From Hyphomicrobium sp. (GTDB lineage Bacteria; Pseudomonadota; Alphaproteobacteria; Rhizobiales; Hyphomicrobiaceae): a stretch of DNA of 64,000 nt. The position numbers and the translations under genes were made by a program. The notes under the pieces were generated by a model. The model was given only the letters and a program-made list of their open reading frames with translations. It was not told the origin of the DNA and searched no databases. Shown piece after piece: positions 1 to 9,040 of this stretch. Position 1 is the first letter of the stretch. The number at the start of each line of letters is the position of its first letter. Where the stretch lies: NCBI RefSeq assembly GCF_019753045.1, contig NZ_JAIELN010000004.1, positions 62,001 to 126,000 on the forward strand. The letters are read 5' to 3'.

Positions 1-29
1 GCTTGCGACTCGCGGAGCCGGCCGCAAGC
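1..29 (+). repeat. Stop-proximal hairpin repeat, copy 1 (window edge)
   Basis: Arms GCTTGCG and CGCAAGC enclose a core with CGCGGAGCCGGC. The core matches the GCCGGC-ended loop found after ssb, cckA, recA and rpsD. The orientation suggests it follows a plus-strand gene lying left of the window. It is convergent with the copy at 36-76. Confidence 0.6.
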
Positions 30-35
30 AACTCC

Positions 36-76
36 GCGCGTGGCGGCCGGCGCGCGGAACGCGTGTCGCCACGCGC
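36..76 (-). repeat. Stop-proximal hairpin repeat, copy 2 (3' of YkgJ gene)
   Basis: Ten-base arms at 36-45 and 67-76 are perfectly complementary. Read on the minus strand, the loop runs from GACACGCG to GCCGGC. It begins 7 nt after the stop codon of the minus-strand YkgJ gene and is preceded by TTTGTTTG, as is the copy after rpsD. The arm sequence is unlike any other copy. Confidence 0.65.
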
Positions 77-83
77 AAACAAA

Positions 84-452
84 TTAGTCTTTATGATTGG
101 TGATCGCGGCGAACGTCGGGTCGTTCTGGCAGCGGCGCTCGTGCATCAGGAAATCATAATATCCGCAGCGGCCGTGGCCCGGATAATCGCGGCAGGCGGC
201 CGGTCGCGCCTTATAGATCGTGCAGCGGCGTTCCTTGGTGTCGAAGAACTGGCAGATGCGGCCGTAGATTTTATCGCCCTTCCGGCGCATCAGGTATTTG
301 TGGCCGTGGCCTTCGCGCGTGAAGCGCCGCTTCGCCGTTTCGTATTTCAGCGTGAAATGTTTGGCGAGGCGTTCGACGTCGCGCTTGTTCAACGCGATAA
401 CCGGATACGAACAGCAATATCCCGGACAGTTGAGGCAATTGTAGTGAGCCAT
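84..452 (-). CDS. YkgJ-family cysteine-cluster protein
   Basis: The 122-residue protein opens with CLNCPGYCC and has further cysteines in RICQF, RRCTIY, AACRDYPGHGRCGYY and RRCQN. This is the layout of the YkgJ/UPF0153 putative Fe/Zn-chelating family, cytosolic and without a signal peptide. The reaction is not established for the family. The gene is monocistronic on the minus strand, and its stop codon is followed within 7 nt by a copy of the window's hairpin family. Family assignment is firm; the role is unknown. Confidence 0.85.
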   Translation of the reverse strand: MAHYNCLNCPGYCCSYPVIALNKRDVERLAKHFTLKYETAKRRFTREGHGHKYLMRRKGDKIYGRICQFFDTKERRCTIYKARPAACRDYPGHGRCGYYDFLMHERRCQNDPTFAAITNHKD

Positions 453-901
453 TTGCGGCGTGGTGCTCCGAGGGCGCGGGCTCGCGCTATTATCTACAAG
501 GGCCTAGACGATGCTGCATGCCAGTCAAGAAGACATTCCTGGCACCGCAACACAATTTGGCGGCTGGGGCAGGGGGTGAGGATTCGCAGTGTCACTGTCA
601 GGCCCTGCACGACCCCACTTGCGCGGATGGGGCGGTTCCCTATATAGAACATTTGGAGAACGCACCACTGTTTGCCGCGCGCCGGAAGTTCAGACGCTAA
701 GGCCGGTGGAAAAGGCAAATGATTGGAAGAACGCCGGTCGACGAGCCTTTATTGTCCGCCGGGAGATTCCGCTTTGGAAAGCGGCGTGTCGATGCAACTC
801 AATTGGTGCCGGCGTGTAGGAACTCCGTCGGCGCTGCGGTCTGGCGGCCAACGCAATATGCGGTCTGGCGGTCGTCGCATTTCATTTAAGGAGACGAACG
901 A
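453..901. other. Intergenic region upstream of ssb
   Basis: No open frame here looks real. The only structured signal is the promoter-like stretch and direct GAAC repeat at 619-661. The 240 bases nearest ssb would form a long leader if that promoter is used. A strong AAGGAG ribosome-binding site lies just before the ssb start at 902. Confidence 0.5.
619..661 (+). promoter_or_regulatory. Candidate SOS-type promoter upstream of ssb
   Basis: TTGCGC (619-624) and TATATA (641-646) are spaced 16 bases apart. Directly after them is GAAC-N7-GAAC (647-661), the reverse complement of the alphaproteobacterial LexA direct-repeat operator GTTC-N7-GTTC. The box would lie at the transcription start, a position suited to repression. 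The 240-base distance to ssb is the weak point. Confidence 0.5.
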
Positions 902-1417
902 ATGGCAGGGTCGGTCAATAAGGTCATTCTGGTTGGCAATGTCGGCAAGGACCCTGAAATCCGCCGCACACAAGACGGCCGCCCGATCGCCAACTTGAGC
1001 ATCGCGACGAGCGATACGTGGCGCGACAAGGCAACCGGTGAACGCAAGGAAAAGACCGAATGGCATCGCGTCGTCGTGTTCAGTGAGCCGCTTTGCAAGG
1101 TCATCGAGCAGTACGTCAAGAAGGGCGCGAAGCTCTACATCGAGGGCGCGCTTCAGACGCGCAAGTGGACGGATCAGAGCGGCGCCGAGAAGTATTCGAC
1201 CGAGGTCGTCATTCAGGGCTTCAACGGCGCGCTGACGATGCTTGATGGCGCCGGTGGCGGTCGTGGCGCATCGGTCGGGATGCAGGAGAGCGGCCCGGAT
1301 TACGGCATGGACGGTGGCTTCGGTTCGGGCGGCGGTGGCGAGACGCGTCGCGTCGCCAAGACCGGTGCTCCGAAGGGCGGCTTCGACAAGGCAATCGACG
1401 ACGAGATTCCTTTCTAA
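902..1417 (+). CDS. ssb: Single-stranded DNA-binding protein
   Basis: The 171-residue protein has an N-terminal OB-fold starting [20 protein letters not shown], with WHRVVVF and the [12 protein letters not shown] strand (about residues 5-110). A flexible Gly-rich linker follows, and the acidic tip DDEIPF at the C-terminus recruits partner proteins. It coats single-stranded DNA in replication, recombination and repair. The AAGGAG site 7 nt upstream supports the start. A candidate LexA box lies upstream, and two hairpin repeats follow the stop codon. Confidence 0.97.
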   Translation: MAGSVNKVILVGNVGKDPEIRRTQDGRPIANLSIATSDTWRDKATGERKEKTEWHRVVVFSEPLCKVIEQYVKKGAKLYIEGALQTRKWTDQSGAEKYSTEVVIQGFNGALTMLDGAGGGRGASVGMQESGPDYGMDGGFGSGGGGETRRVAKTGAPKGGFDKAIDDEIPF

Positions 1418-1421
1418 GTTT

Positions 1422-1462
1422 GCACTTGGCGACTCCCCTCCGGGGAGCCGGCCGCCAAGTGC
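1422..1462 (+). repeat. Stop-proximal hairpin repeat, copy 3 (3' of ssb)
   Basis: Arms GCACTTGGCG (1422-1431) and CGCCAAGTGC (1453-1462) pair perfectly around a core containing CTCCCCTCCGGGGAG then CCGGC. The core matches the copy after cckA base for base, while the arms differ entirely. It starts 5 nt after the ssb stop. GCGGAAGT-type sequence follows, as after the cckA copy. Confidence 0.8.
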
Positions 1463-1497
1463 GGAAGTGGTTCCGCGAGCCGGCCGAAGTTTTGATT

Positions 1498-1540
1498 CGC
1501 GCGTGGTGACTCCCCTCCGGGGAGGCGGTCACCGCGTGCG
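1498..1540 (+). repeat. Stop-proximal hairpin repeat, copy 4 (tandem, 3' of ssb)
   Basis: This is a second copy 35 bp after copy 3, with CTCCCCTCCGGGGAG in the core. The 12-base arms (1498-1509 and 1529-1540) pair throughout, with two positions (1504/1534 and 1501/1537) that pair only as G-U. That favours selection on an RNA fold. It is the only tandem copy in the window. Confidence 0.7.
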
Positions 1541-1706
1541 GCCTTGCACGACGTAGATGAGCCGCTTGTCACGCGGGTGTGTTTTGAATTGGCGTCCGCG
1601 CGGGTGTTTAGTCGGCGCCGTATTCTCTGCGGCGCCGCCGCGACATGCGAAGATTTAGAATTCGGACAGAGGGACAGTCGTTGGCGGAATCGCAGCGTTC
1701 TGCGTA

Positions 1707-2314
1707 TTAGTGGGCGGCGCTGCCAACGACTTGGATAGGAGACGCGTTTCTGCTCGCTGCGAACGCCTGCTCCGACTGCACCTCGATGTAGAGATTATGG
1801 ACATCCGGGTAGCGTGATTTGATCGCCGTCTGCAGTCGCGCCGTCACGTCCTCGACTGCCCTCGCGCTTACCCAATCATCGAAATCGACGCTCGCTGTTA
1901 CCAGGATGTCCTGGGGTGCAAGGTGCATCGTCCGAATTTCGTTGATCTTACGGATCGGTTTGCCGAAGCCCGTTTCCGTTTCGATGATTTCGCGTATGCC
2001 GGTTTGAACGGGACGGGATGCCGCTTCGCCGACGATCCGGCGCCAAGGGAGAAAAGCACCATCGCGACGATGAAGCTCCAGAAGTAGATTTCCTTGCCGT
2101 GGCCGAAGGGATGCTGCGCATCCGGCGGCAGCTTTGCGCGGTTGATGCCGAGAAGCAGGAGAAGCTGGTTCGAGGTATCGACGACGGAGTGGATCGCCTC
2201 CGAGAGCATTGCCGAGGACTGGGTCCAGGCAGCCGCCAGGAATTTCGCGATGGCAATGCCGAGGTTGCAAGCGAACGCGACGAAAATAACCCCCTTCGAT
2301 TCGCCCGCTTCCAC
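1707..2314 (-). pseudogene. Cation diffusion facilitator (CDF) pseudogene with internal deletion
   Basis: From a GTG at 2314 the first frame reads a CDF N-terminus: two membrane segments, SEAIHSVVDTSNQ, HPFGHGKE and the start of a third segment ending FSLGAG. Near 2033-2045 the reading shifts to another frame that reads IVGEAASRPVQTGIREII and TMHLAPQDILVTASVDFDD, the cytoplasmic C-terminal domain. About 105 residues covering membrane segments 4-6 are absent and the frames do not match, so no working transporter can be made. Intact relatives are roughly 310-330 residues. Confidence 0.8.
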
Positions 2315-2407
2315 TCTCTCGGTCTCCGCGTTTTCGTGCCCTATCTCATCCCTAGCTGAAACGCGGCCGAAGCGTCCAGGCCGTTCAAACGCATGCGTCG
2401 CGCACGC

Positions 2408-2439
2408 ACAAAAAGGAGGCCCGGATTTCTCCGGGCCTC
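2408..2439 (-). terminator. Rho-independent terminator of the OmpW gene
   Basis: On the minus strand GAGGCCCGG, a six-base loop and CCGGGCCTC form a perfect 9-bp stem followed by CTTTTTG. It lies 34 bp beyond the OmpW stop codon at 2473. Confidence 0.85.
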
Positions 2440-2472
2440 AAGGCAAACGATCGCGCGGTCGGCGCGCGAGCG

Positions 2473-3153
2473 TTATTTGAGCGGGGCAGGGGCTGCCCGA
2501 GAGCCGAGGAGGTCTGCCAAGTTGAAGCGGTAGCCGACACCAACGGATACGATGAGCGGGTCGACGGTGACGTCGGCTTTGACGCCGGTGTCTTTCCACG
2601 ACGCGTCGGTATCGAGCCAGACTTTCTTGATGTCGGCGTTGAGGTACCAGCCCCGGCCGATTTCGACGTCGATGCCGCCTTGCAGGGCGAAACCCCAGGA
2701 ATCGTCGAGACTGATCTTGGCGCCGCCAAGATCACTGCGGCCGCCGTCGAAGTAGTGGATGTACTGAACGCCAGCGCCGACATAGGGCTTGAAGCCGCTG
2801 ATCGGATCGAAGTGATATTGGAGTGTCAGGATCGGCGGGAAGACCCAGAAGCTGCCAAGGTCTGTACCTTTGAGATCGCCTTCGCCCTTGGCGTTGAAGC
2901 GCCCGAAGCAGCAAAAAAGCTCGGCGGCGACGTTCTTGGTGAAGAAGTGGGTGAGCGTCAGGGTCGGGATCCACTCGGTGCTGACGTGGGCATCGGCACC
3001 CGGATCGATATTCACCTTCGCGCTCGAGTCGGGCGCGACGAGCGTGCCTTGCACGCGGACAAGCGTGTCGCCGCTATAGTCGCCGGCATTTGCCTTCGCC
3101 ACGTTCAGCGATAGCCCAAGCGCCAGAAGTACAATTAGTCCCACTCTTCGCAT
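2473..3153 (-). CDS. OmpW-family outer-membrane beta-barrel protein
   Basis: The 226-residue protein has a signal peptide (MRRVGLIVLLALGLSLNVAKANA) and alternating amphipathic strands. Family-typical stretches include PTLTLTHFFTKNVAAEL, PILTLQYHF, FKPYVGAGVQYI and LDDSWGFALQGGID, and it ends with YRFNL near the C-terminus. OmpW proteins form small eight-stranded barrels that pass hydrophobic compounds. A GGGGAG site sits 6-7 nt before the ATG at 3153. It is transcribed alone, with a clear terminator downstream. Confidence 0.9.
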   Translation of the reverse strand: MRRVGLIVLLALGLSLNVAKANAGDYSGDTLVRVQGTLVAPDSSAKVNIDPGADAHVSTEWIPTLTLTHFFTKNVAAELFCCFGRFNAKGEGDLKGTDLGSFWVFPPILTLQYHFDPISGFKPYVGAGVQYIHYFDGGRSDLGGAKISLDDSWGFALQGGIDVEIGRGWYLNADIKKVWLDTDASWKDTGVKADVTVDPLIVSVGVGYRFNLADLLGSRAAPAPLK

Positions 3154-3330
3154 CCGTCGCTCCCCTCAGAGTTCCTGCTGTCCCGCCGAGACATTTGTCG
3201 ACTCAACGGTCTCTATGGGGTTATCGGTGCGTCGCCGGAGCGAGCCCAGAACTCTTAGACGCCGTCTTCTGACCGGCATCAGAACGATGCCGCGATCTCG
3301 AGGTCTGTGATACGGGCGACACGGCATTTA

Positions 3331-3344
3331 TTGATTCACATCAA
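3331..3344 (+). promoter_or_regulatory. FNR/FixK-type binding site
   Basis: TTGATTCACATCAA is a perfect match to the FNR/FixK consensus TTGAT-N4-ATCAA. It lies 67 bp before the start of the Crp/Fnr-type gene at 3412, a position compatible with activation or autoregulation. It overlaps no other gene. Confidence 0.8.
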
Positions 3345-3411
3345 ATGCCGCTCCGCTTGTCCGGTCGATAACGCCAATCAAGAAGCCGAACGCCTAGGCG
3401 GAGAGAGCACC

Positions 3412-4161
3412 ATGTCCATGATGGCCTACAACTCCGCTTTGAGAAGCGGCGAACGCGCTGGCGAGCGCGTACGGGCCGATGCGGAATTGACGCCATTGAT
3501 GAGGCTTCAAGGGCGCGCGCAGTTCGTGCGCCTTGGCAACCGCTGCGCGCTTTCGGCGCTAGGCAGCGGTTTCGTCTATGTCGTCGCCAAAGGCGTGGTC
3601 GGTATCGAATGCGCGGTTGTTTCCGGCGTCCGCGTCATCACCGCGCTGCTCTATCCCGGCGACGTCGTCGTTCCCGAACTTCAGGCGCCGCTGCCCGGGC
3701 TTGCGCTCACGTCGCATCGGTCGGCCGAAGTCTGGAAGATCACGATGACGGCGTTTGCCGAAGAATCGACACGCGACAACCGGCTCTGGCAGACGATCTT
3801 TCTGCGCCTCAACGCTCAGAATGCACGGCAGCAGATGCACGCAGCGGCGATGTCTGCGCTCAATTCGGAAGAGAAAGTAGCGGCGTTCCTCGTGGAGAGC
3901 GGAACCCGGCTCGGCATTCCGTCCGGCCGGTCGATCTCGTTCGAGCTGCCGCTATCCCGCTATAACATTGCCGATTATCTTTCGCTCAACGCCGATACGG
4001 TTTCGCGCATATTCTCGGCGCTCTCCGCAACGAAGATCATCGAGCGCCGAGGCCGCTTCCACATATCGGTTCGCGACTGGTCGGCGCTCGCTGCCAAATG
4101 CCCGCTCAGCGAGTCGATCATCAAGTTGCACGAAGCGGGAAAGCCAGCTCTTACTCGCTGA
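3412..4161 (+). CDS. Crp/Fnr-family transcriptional regulator
   Basis: From the ATG at 3412 (preceded by GGCGGAGAGAG) this is 249 residues: a cyclic-nucleotide-binding-like beta-roll (about 20-130), a dimerisation helix, and a C-terminal winged helix with [20 protein letters not shown] as the recognition region. There is no N-terminal cysteine cluster for an Fe-S centre, so it resembles FixK/Dnr-type rather than oxygen-sensing FNR proteins. A frame extending upstream to 3307 would run through the FNR box, so the downstream start is preferred. The 3' end overlaps the convergent gyrA by 11 bp. Confidence 0.85.
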   Translation: MSMMAYNSALRSGERAGERVRADAELTPLMRLQGRAQFVRLGNRCALSALGSGFVYVVAKGVVGIECAVVSGVRVITALLYPGDVVVPELQAPLPGLALTSHRSAEVWKITMTAFAEESTRDNRLWQTIFLRLNAQNARQQMHAAAMSALNSEEKVAAFLVESGTRLGIPSGRSISFELPLSRYNIADYLSLNADTVSRIFSALSATKIIERRGRFHISVRDWSALAAKCPLSESIIKLHEAGKPALTR

Positions 4162-6907
4162 CGGTTTCCCGTTCTTCCGCCTCATCCTCTGGGATCCGCT
4201 CGACGGAGACGACCTTTTCGTCGGCGTCCGTCTTGAAGATGCGAACACCCTGGGTGTTGCGTCCGGCGATGCGGATGTCGTGCACGGGGCAGCGGATCAG
4301 CTGACCGCCGTCGGTGACGAGCATGATCTGATCGTTTCCGCCGATCGGGAAGGATGCGAGCAGGCGGCCGTTGCGGTCGTTGACAACCATCGCGACTATG
4401 CCCTTGCCGCCGCGTCCCGACGTGCGGAACTCGAAGGACGACGAGCGCTTGCCGAAGCCCTTGGTCGAAACGGTCAGCACGAACTGCTCGGCCGCTTGCA
4501 TGGCGGCGAAACGCTCGGGGCTCAACGTCACGGCGTCTGCGCTCACTTCTTCCGCGTCCGCCTCAGCGACGGCTTCCGGCACGGTCTCGGCGTCTTCAGC
4601 CTCCTCCGAGCGGCGCAGCGCGCTTGCCTGCTTCAGGTACGCGGCGCGTTCTTCGGCTGAGGCATCGAAGTGGTCGAGGATCGCCATCGAAATCAGCTCG
4701 TCGCCCTCTTCGAGCCGAACACCGCGCACGCCGGTCGAGTCGCGTCCCTTGAAGAGACGGATTTCATCGCTGATGAGGAAGCGGATGCACTTGCCTTCCG
4801 CGCTCGTCAGCAGGACGTCCTGATCGGGCTTGGCGATGGCGACCTGCACGATGCGATCGCCCTCGTCGAGCTTCATCGCAATCTTGCCGTTGCGGTTGAT
4901 GCTTTCGAAGTCTGCGAGTGCGTTGCGCCGGACGTTGCCCGACAGCGTCGCGAAGATCAGCTCCAGCTCGCCCCATGTGGTGGAATCCTCCGGCAGCGGC
5001 AGGATCGACGTGATCACTTCGCCTTCTGCGAGCGGCAGGAGATTGACGAGCGCCTTGCCGGGCGATTGCGGAGATGCCGGGGGCAGGCGCCAGACCTTCA
5101 TGCGGTAGCACATGCCGCGCGATGAGAAGAACAGCACGGGCGTGTGCGTCGACGTTACGAAAAGCTGGGTGACGAAATCCTCGTCGCGCGTCGACATGCC
5201 GGAGCGGCCTTTGCCGCCGCGCCTCTGTGCGCGATAGGCCGCCAGCGGCACCCGCTTGATGTAACCCTTGTGGCTGACGGTCACGACGCAATCTTCGCGC
5301 TGGATCAGGTCTTCGTCGTCGACGTCGCCCTCGAAATCCATGATCTCGGTTCTACGCGGCGTCGCGAATTCGTCCCGGATCGATGTCAGCTCGCCCTTGA
5401 CGATTTCGACGACGCGGGCGCGCGATGCGAGGATTTCCAGGTATTCCCTGATCTCAATCGCGATCTTGTTCAATTCATCGGCGATTTCATCGCGGCCGAG
5501 AGCGGTGAGGCGTGCGAGCCGCAATTCGAGGATCGCCTTCGCCTGCTCTTCCGAAAGGCGGTAGGTGCCCTCAGGTCCAACGGTATGGCGCGGATCGGCG
5601 ATGAGGAGGATCAGCGAAGTCATGTCCTTCGCCGGCCAGTCGCGCGCCATCAATTGCTCTTTCGCCTCGGCAGGAGACGCCGAGTAGCGGATCAGCCTGA
5701 TCACTTCGTCGATGTTGGCGACGGCGATCGCCAAGCCGACGAGGACGTGGGCGCGATCGCGTGCCTTGTTGAGGAGGTGCTTGATCCGCCGTGTCACGAC
5801 TTCCTGGCGGAAGTGGGTGAAGGCCGTGACGAAGTCCTTGAGGTTGAGGCTTTCGGGGCGGCCGCCGTTGATCGCCAGCATGTTGGCGCCGAATGTCGTC
5901 TGGAGGTCGGAGTACTTATAGAGATTGTTCAGGACGACGTCGGCGACGGCATCGCGCTTCAATTCGATGACGATGCGGATGCCTTCGCGGTTACTCTCGT
6001 CCCAGAGGTCGGAAATGCCCTCGATCTTCTTGTCACGCACGAGGTCGGCGATCTTCTCGATCAGCGTCCGCTTGTTGACCTGATAGGGAATTTCCGTGAC
6101 GACGAGCGCCTCGCGATCCTTGCGAATGTTCTCGACCGCAACGCGCGCGCGCATGATGATCGAGCCGCGGCCCTTGTGATAGGCGGAGAGAATGCCGCCG
6201 CGGCCGAGGATGATGCCGGCCGTCGGGAAGTCCGGCCCCTGAATGATCTGGGCAAGCTCGTCGATCGTGATCTCGGGATTTTCGAGTTCGGCGATGCAGG
6301 CGTCGATGACTTCGCCGAGATTGTGCGGCGGAATGTTCGTCGCCATGCCGACGGCGATGCCGCCCGCACCGTTGACGAGCAGGTTCGGAAACTTGGCGGG
6401 CAGGACCGACGGTTCTTTCAGCTGGCCGTCGTAGTTATCCTTGAAATCGATCGTATCGTTCTCGAGATCGTCGAGAAGGTATGTCGCGACTTTGGCGAGG
6501 CGGGATTCGGTGTAGCGCTCTGCAGCCGGAGGATCGCCGTCGATGGAGCCGAAGTTGCCTTGGCCGTCGACGAGCGGAACGCGGACCGAGAAGTCCTGCG
6601 CGAGGCGAACGAGGGCGTCGTAGATCGCGAGGTTGCCGTGCGGATGGTATTTGCCCATCACCTCGCCGACGATACGCGCCGATTTGACGTACTTTTTGTT
6701 CCAGTCGAGCCCAAGCTCGTTCATCGCGAAGAGGATGCGGCGGTGCACAGGCTTCAGGCCGTCGCGCACGTCGGGCAGCGCACGGGAGATGATGACGCTC
6801 ATCGCATAGTCGAGATAGGAGCGCTTCATCTCGTCCGAAATCTGGATTGGACGGATGTCGCTCGGCTCGCGGCCAGCCGGTTGGTCGTCGTCGCTTCTGT
6901 CGGTCAA
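4151..6907 (-). CDS. gyrA: DNA gyrase subunit A
   Basis: This is the topoisomerase II subunit that cuts and rejoins DNA and, with GyrB, introduces negative supercoils. It has the catalytic Tyr in [12 protein letters not shown], the GyrA box QRRGGKG and the C-terminal beta-pinwheel. An acidic Glu/Ala-rich insert lies between blades (about 4550-4620). The TTG at 6907 is preceded by AGAAAGAG; another in-frame TTG at 6964 would add 19 residues and lacks a good site. The quinolone-region residues read HGNLAIYD, so the positions matching E. coli Asp82 and Ser83 are Asn and Leu. Confidence 0.96.
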   Translation of the reverse strand: MTDRSDDDQPAGREPSDIRPIQISDEMKRSYLDYAMSVIISRALPDVRDGLKPVHRRILFAMNELGLDWNKKYVKSARIVGEVMGKYHPHGNLAIYDALVRLAQDFSVRVPLVDGQGNFGSIDGDPPAAERYTESRLAKVATYLLDDLENDTIDFKDNYDGQLKEPSVLPAKFPNLLVNGAGGIAVGMATNIPPHNLGEVIDACIAELENPEITIDELAQIIQGPDFPTAGIILGRGGILSAYHKGRGSIIMRARVAVENIRKDREALVVTEIPYQVNKRTLIEKIADLVRDKKIEGISDLWDESNREGIRIVIELKRDAVADVVLNNLYKYSDLQTTFGANMLAINGGRPESLNLKDFVTAFTHFRQEVVTRRIKHLLNKARDRAHVLVGLAIAVANIDEVIRLIRYSASPAEAKEQLMARDWPAKDMTSLILLIADPRHTVGPEGTYRLSEEQAKAILELRLARLTALGRDEIADELNKIAIEIREYLEILASRARVVEIVKGELTSIRDEFATPRRTEIMDFEGDVDDEDLIQREDCVVTVSHKGYIKRVPLAAYRAQRRGGKGRSGMSTRDEDFVTQLFVTSTHTPVLFFSSRGMCYRMKVWRLPPASPQSPGKALVNLLPLAEGEVITSILPLPEDSTTWGELELIFATLSGNVRRNALADFESINRNGKIAMKLDEGDRIVQVAIAKPDQDVLLTSAEGKCIRFLISDEIRLFKGRDSTGVRGVRLEEGDELISMAILDHFDASAEERAAYLKQASALRRSEEAEDAETVPEAVAEADAEEVSADAVTLSPERFAAMQAAEQFVLTVSTKGFGKRSSSFEFRTSGRGGKGIVAMVVNDRNGRLLASFPIGGNDQIMLVTDGGQLIRCPVHDIRIAGRNTQGVRIFKTDADEKVVSVERIPEDEAEERETVSE

Positions 6908-7231
6908 AGTGAGCTCTTTCTGGGGTAAAGTCGGGCGGGCTGGATGCGCCGGCGGCCGGTGCAAAAAACGTTGCTATACTCTAGCAGAATTGAATTGCGA
7001 AAGCCACTCGCGCGGCGTCGTGCCACGGCCCCGCGGCTATTGAAAAAATCTTGTTAAAACAAAGCATTGCGTGGGCGCCCGGTGCCCGGATCGGAACATG
7101 TGGACGACTTGCTGCAGACACACTCAGGATCTACAGGCTGAGCCCCGCGAGGTTGGCGACAGATTCGCTCGCCAGCGCGGGCGGCGTGGCGCCTGATCGA
7201 GCCCGCTCGCTAGCCCGAAAGGACACATGAA

Positions 7232-7825
7232 ATGACCGCTAAGATTGTTGCTCTGGCGCTTGGCGCGCTGATCGCCGGCGCAATGCCGGCTCTTGCCGAC
7301 GATACGTTTTTCGCCGAACAGAAGCCGACGGAATATCTCGCCAGGGACCGTCTGCTCGGAGCGAACGTTCACGACAAGGACGGCAAGATCATCGGCGACA
7401 TCGAAGACCTCGTCGTCGACAGCGACAACAAAATCGTCGGCGTGATCATCGGCGTCGGCGGGTTGCTTGGCGTCGGCGAAAAGAAGGTTGCCGTCAGCCT
7501 GCCGTCTCTCGGGATTGAATCTGCCGGCGGCAAGGTCAACGTTACGATGCCGTCGGCGACGAAGGACACGCTGACCGCTGCTCCTGCTTACAAGCGCGCC
7601 AATCCGCCGATCGGCTGGCTGCAGCGCGCCGCCGACAAGAGCGACGAGATCCGCGACAAGTCGGGTCCCGCTTACGAAAAGGCCAAGGAAGCCGCGAAGG
7701 AAGCCTACGAATCCGCCAAGGAGGCGGCAGGGCCTGTGCTCGAAAAGGCCAAGGAGGAGGCTCGCGAAGCTCTCGACAAGGCAAAGGACGCGACGCATCC
7801 ATCCGACCCGCCGAAGGCCAACTGA
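7232..7825 (+). CDS. Secreted PRC-barrel protein with Lys/Ala/Glu-rich tail
   Basis: The 197-residue protein has a signal peptide ending ALAD. A PRC-barrel domain follows (about 35-110, LLGANVHDKDGKIIGDIEDL and VGVIIGVGGLLGVGEKKVAV). Residues about 140-190 are low-complexity, with AKEAAKEAYESAKEAA-type repeats resembling LEA or apolipoprotein helices. PRC barrels are generic binding modules, and periplasmic alphaproteobacterial forms are often annotated as stress or photosynthesis-related. No specific ligand can be inferred. It is a single gene with a terminator 40 bp downstream. Confidence 0.85.
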   Translation: MTAKIVALALGALIAGAMPALADDTFFAEQKPTEYLARDRLLGANVHDKDGKIIGDIEDLVVDSDNKIVGVIIGVGGLLGVGEKKVAVSLPSLGIESAGGKVNVTMPSATKDTLTAAPAYKRANPPIGWLQRAADKSDEIRDKSGPAYEKAKEAAKEAYESAKEAAGPVLEKAKEEAREALDKAKDATHPSDPPKAN

Positions 7826-7867
7826 CCGCGAGCACGCGCAAAACATTCGAACATTGATTTGGCGAAA

Positions 7868-7897
7868 GCCCCGGCGGGAACACTGCCGGGGTTTTTT
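7868..7897 (+). terminator. Rho-independent terminator after the PRC-barrel gene
   Basis: CCCCGGC and GCCGGGG form a 7-bp stem (7869-7875 and 7885-7891), followed by TTTTTT. Confidence 0.85.
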
Positions 7898-7971
7898 GCG
7901 TTGAAAGCGCAAGAACGCTGCAAAAGCAAATTTTACCCGGCGAATTCAAAATCGCCATGGGAGGAGGTCTC

Positions 7972-8370
7972 GTGCGTATTCTTCTTATCGGATTGGGCGT
8001 GCTGTCCTTTGCATTCGCTCCGGCGGCATTTGCGGCCGATTCCGAAATCGCAAACGACGCCACGGGCACGTCAGGCGCCGCGGTGTTCAACAACAACTGC
8101 CGGACATGCCATTCGTGGAAGAAAGACGATAACCGCCTGGGGCCGAGCCTTCATGGCGTCGTCGGGCGAAAGGCCGGTGCCGTCGAAGGCTTCAATTATT
8201 CGCCCGCCATGAAGGAAGCCAACGTCACTTGGGATGAAGGGACGCTCGACAAGTTCATTACCAATCCCGAAAGTGTCGTGCCTAACAACAGCATGAAGCC
8301 GTTTACGGGTATTTCCGATATCAAGACGCGCAAGGATATTGTGGACTTCCTAAAATCGAATCCGGACTGA
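7972..8370 (+). CDS. Class I c-type cytochrome, periplasmic
   Basis: The 132-residue protein has a signal peptide ending AAFAA, one haem-attachment site (CRTCH) and the downstream methionine ligand region NNSMKPFTGI. LGPSLHGVVGRKAG is typical of cytochrome c2/c550. It probably carries electrons between periplasmic dehydrogenases and an oxidase. The GTG start at 7972 is chosen because GGAGGAGG lies just before it, inside the reading frame from the upstream ATG at 7957. Confidence 0.92.
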   Translation: MRILLIGLGVLSFAFAPAAFAADSEIANDATGTSGAAVFNNNCRTCHSWKKDDNRLGPSLHGVVGRKAGAVEGFNYSPAMKEANVTWDEGTLDKFITNPESVVPNNSMKPFTGISDIKTRKDIVDFLKSNPD

Positions 8371-8527
8371 GAACGTTATTCCGGCGCGTTGGGAATTGGT
8401 GCGTCGAGAGCCCGACCTGGTCGTTCGTTCATCCTACCGGTTAAAGTCTTCCCGTTGCTCGCCGATCCCTCTGGGCAATTGGCACGGCCGACGCTATTCA
8501 GGAGTTTCCTGAATTGCGAAGGCTATC

Positions 8528-9031
8528 ATGATCCGTATCGGCTTCTATTCCGGTTCTTTCGATCCAGTGACGCTCGGGCATACGGACGTCATCCGGCGCG
8601 CGGCGGGCCTTCTGGACAAGCTCGTCATCGGCATCGGCGTCAATCCGGGCAAGGCTCCGATGTTCGACGAAGCCGAGCGCGTGGCGATGCTCGAAGACGA
8701 AGTGCGCGCAATCGCCGAGGCGACGAAGACTGAGATCGCCATCGTTACATTCTCGGGCCTCGCGGTCGATGCGGCGCGCGCCAACAAGGCGTCGATCATT
8801 ATCCGCGGTCTTCGCGACGGCACCGACTTCGATTACGAAATGCAGATGGCGGGCATGAACGGCGAGATGGCGCCGGAGATTCAGACCGTCTACGTGGCGG
8901 CATCGCCGTCCGTCCGGCATATCGCTGCGAACCTCGTTCGCGCCGTCGCGTCGATGGGGGGCGATCCGTCGCCGTTCGTGTCGAAAGCCGTGCTGAAGCG
9001 TCTCAAGGCAAAAGGGACGAAAACACGATAG
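8528..9031 (+). CDS. coaD: Phosphopantetheine adenylyltransferase
   Basis: The 167-residue cytosolic enzyme transfers AMP from ATP to 4'-phosphopantetheine, the fourth step of coenzyme A synthesis. The N-terminal YSGSFDPVTLGHTDVI contains the T/HxGH nucleotidyltransferase signature. IRGLRDGTDFDYE and AASPSVRHIAANLVR are family-specific. Length is normal. It is 9 bp upstream of the alkyltransferase-like gene and probably co-transcribed with it. Confidence 0.97.
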   Translation: MIRIGFYSGSFDPVTLGHTDVIRRAAGLLDKLVIGIGVNPGKAPMFDEAERVAMLEDEVRAIAEATKTEIAIVTFSGLAVDAARANKASIIIRGLRDGTDFDYEMQMAGMNGEMAPEIQTVYVAASPSVRHIAANLVRAVASMGGDPSPFVSKAVLKRLKAKGTKTR

Positions 9032-9040
9032 GCCGACATC

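Noticed and set aside
5144-6928. A 594-codon open frame antisense to gyrA
   Set aside because: It lies wholly within gyrA, has no ribosome-binding site and a composition typical of the reverse strand of high-GC genes.
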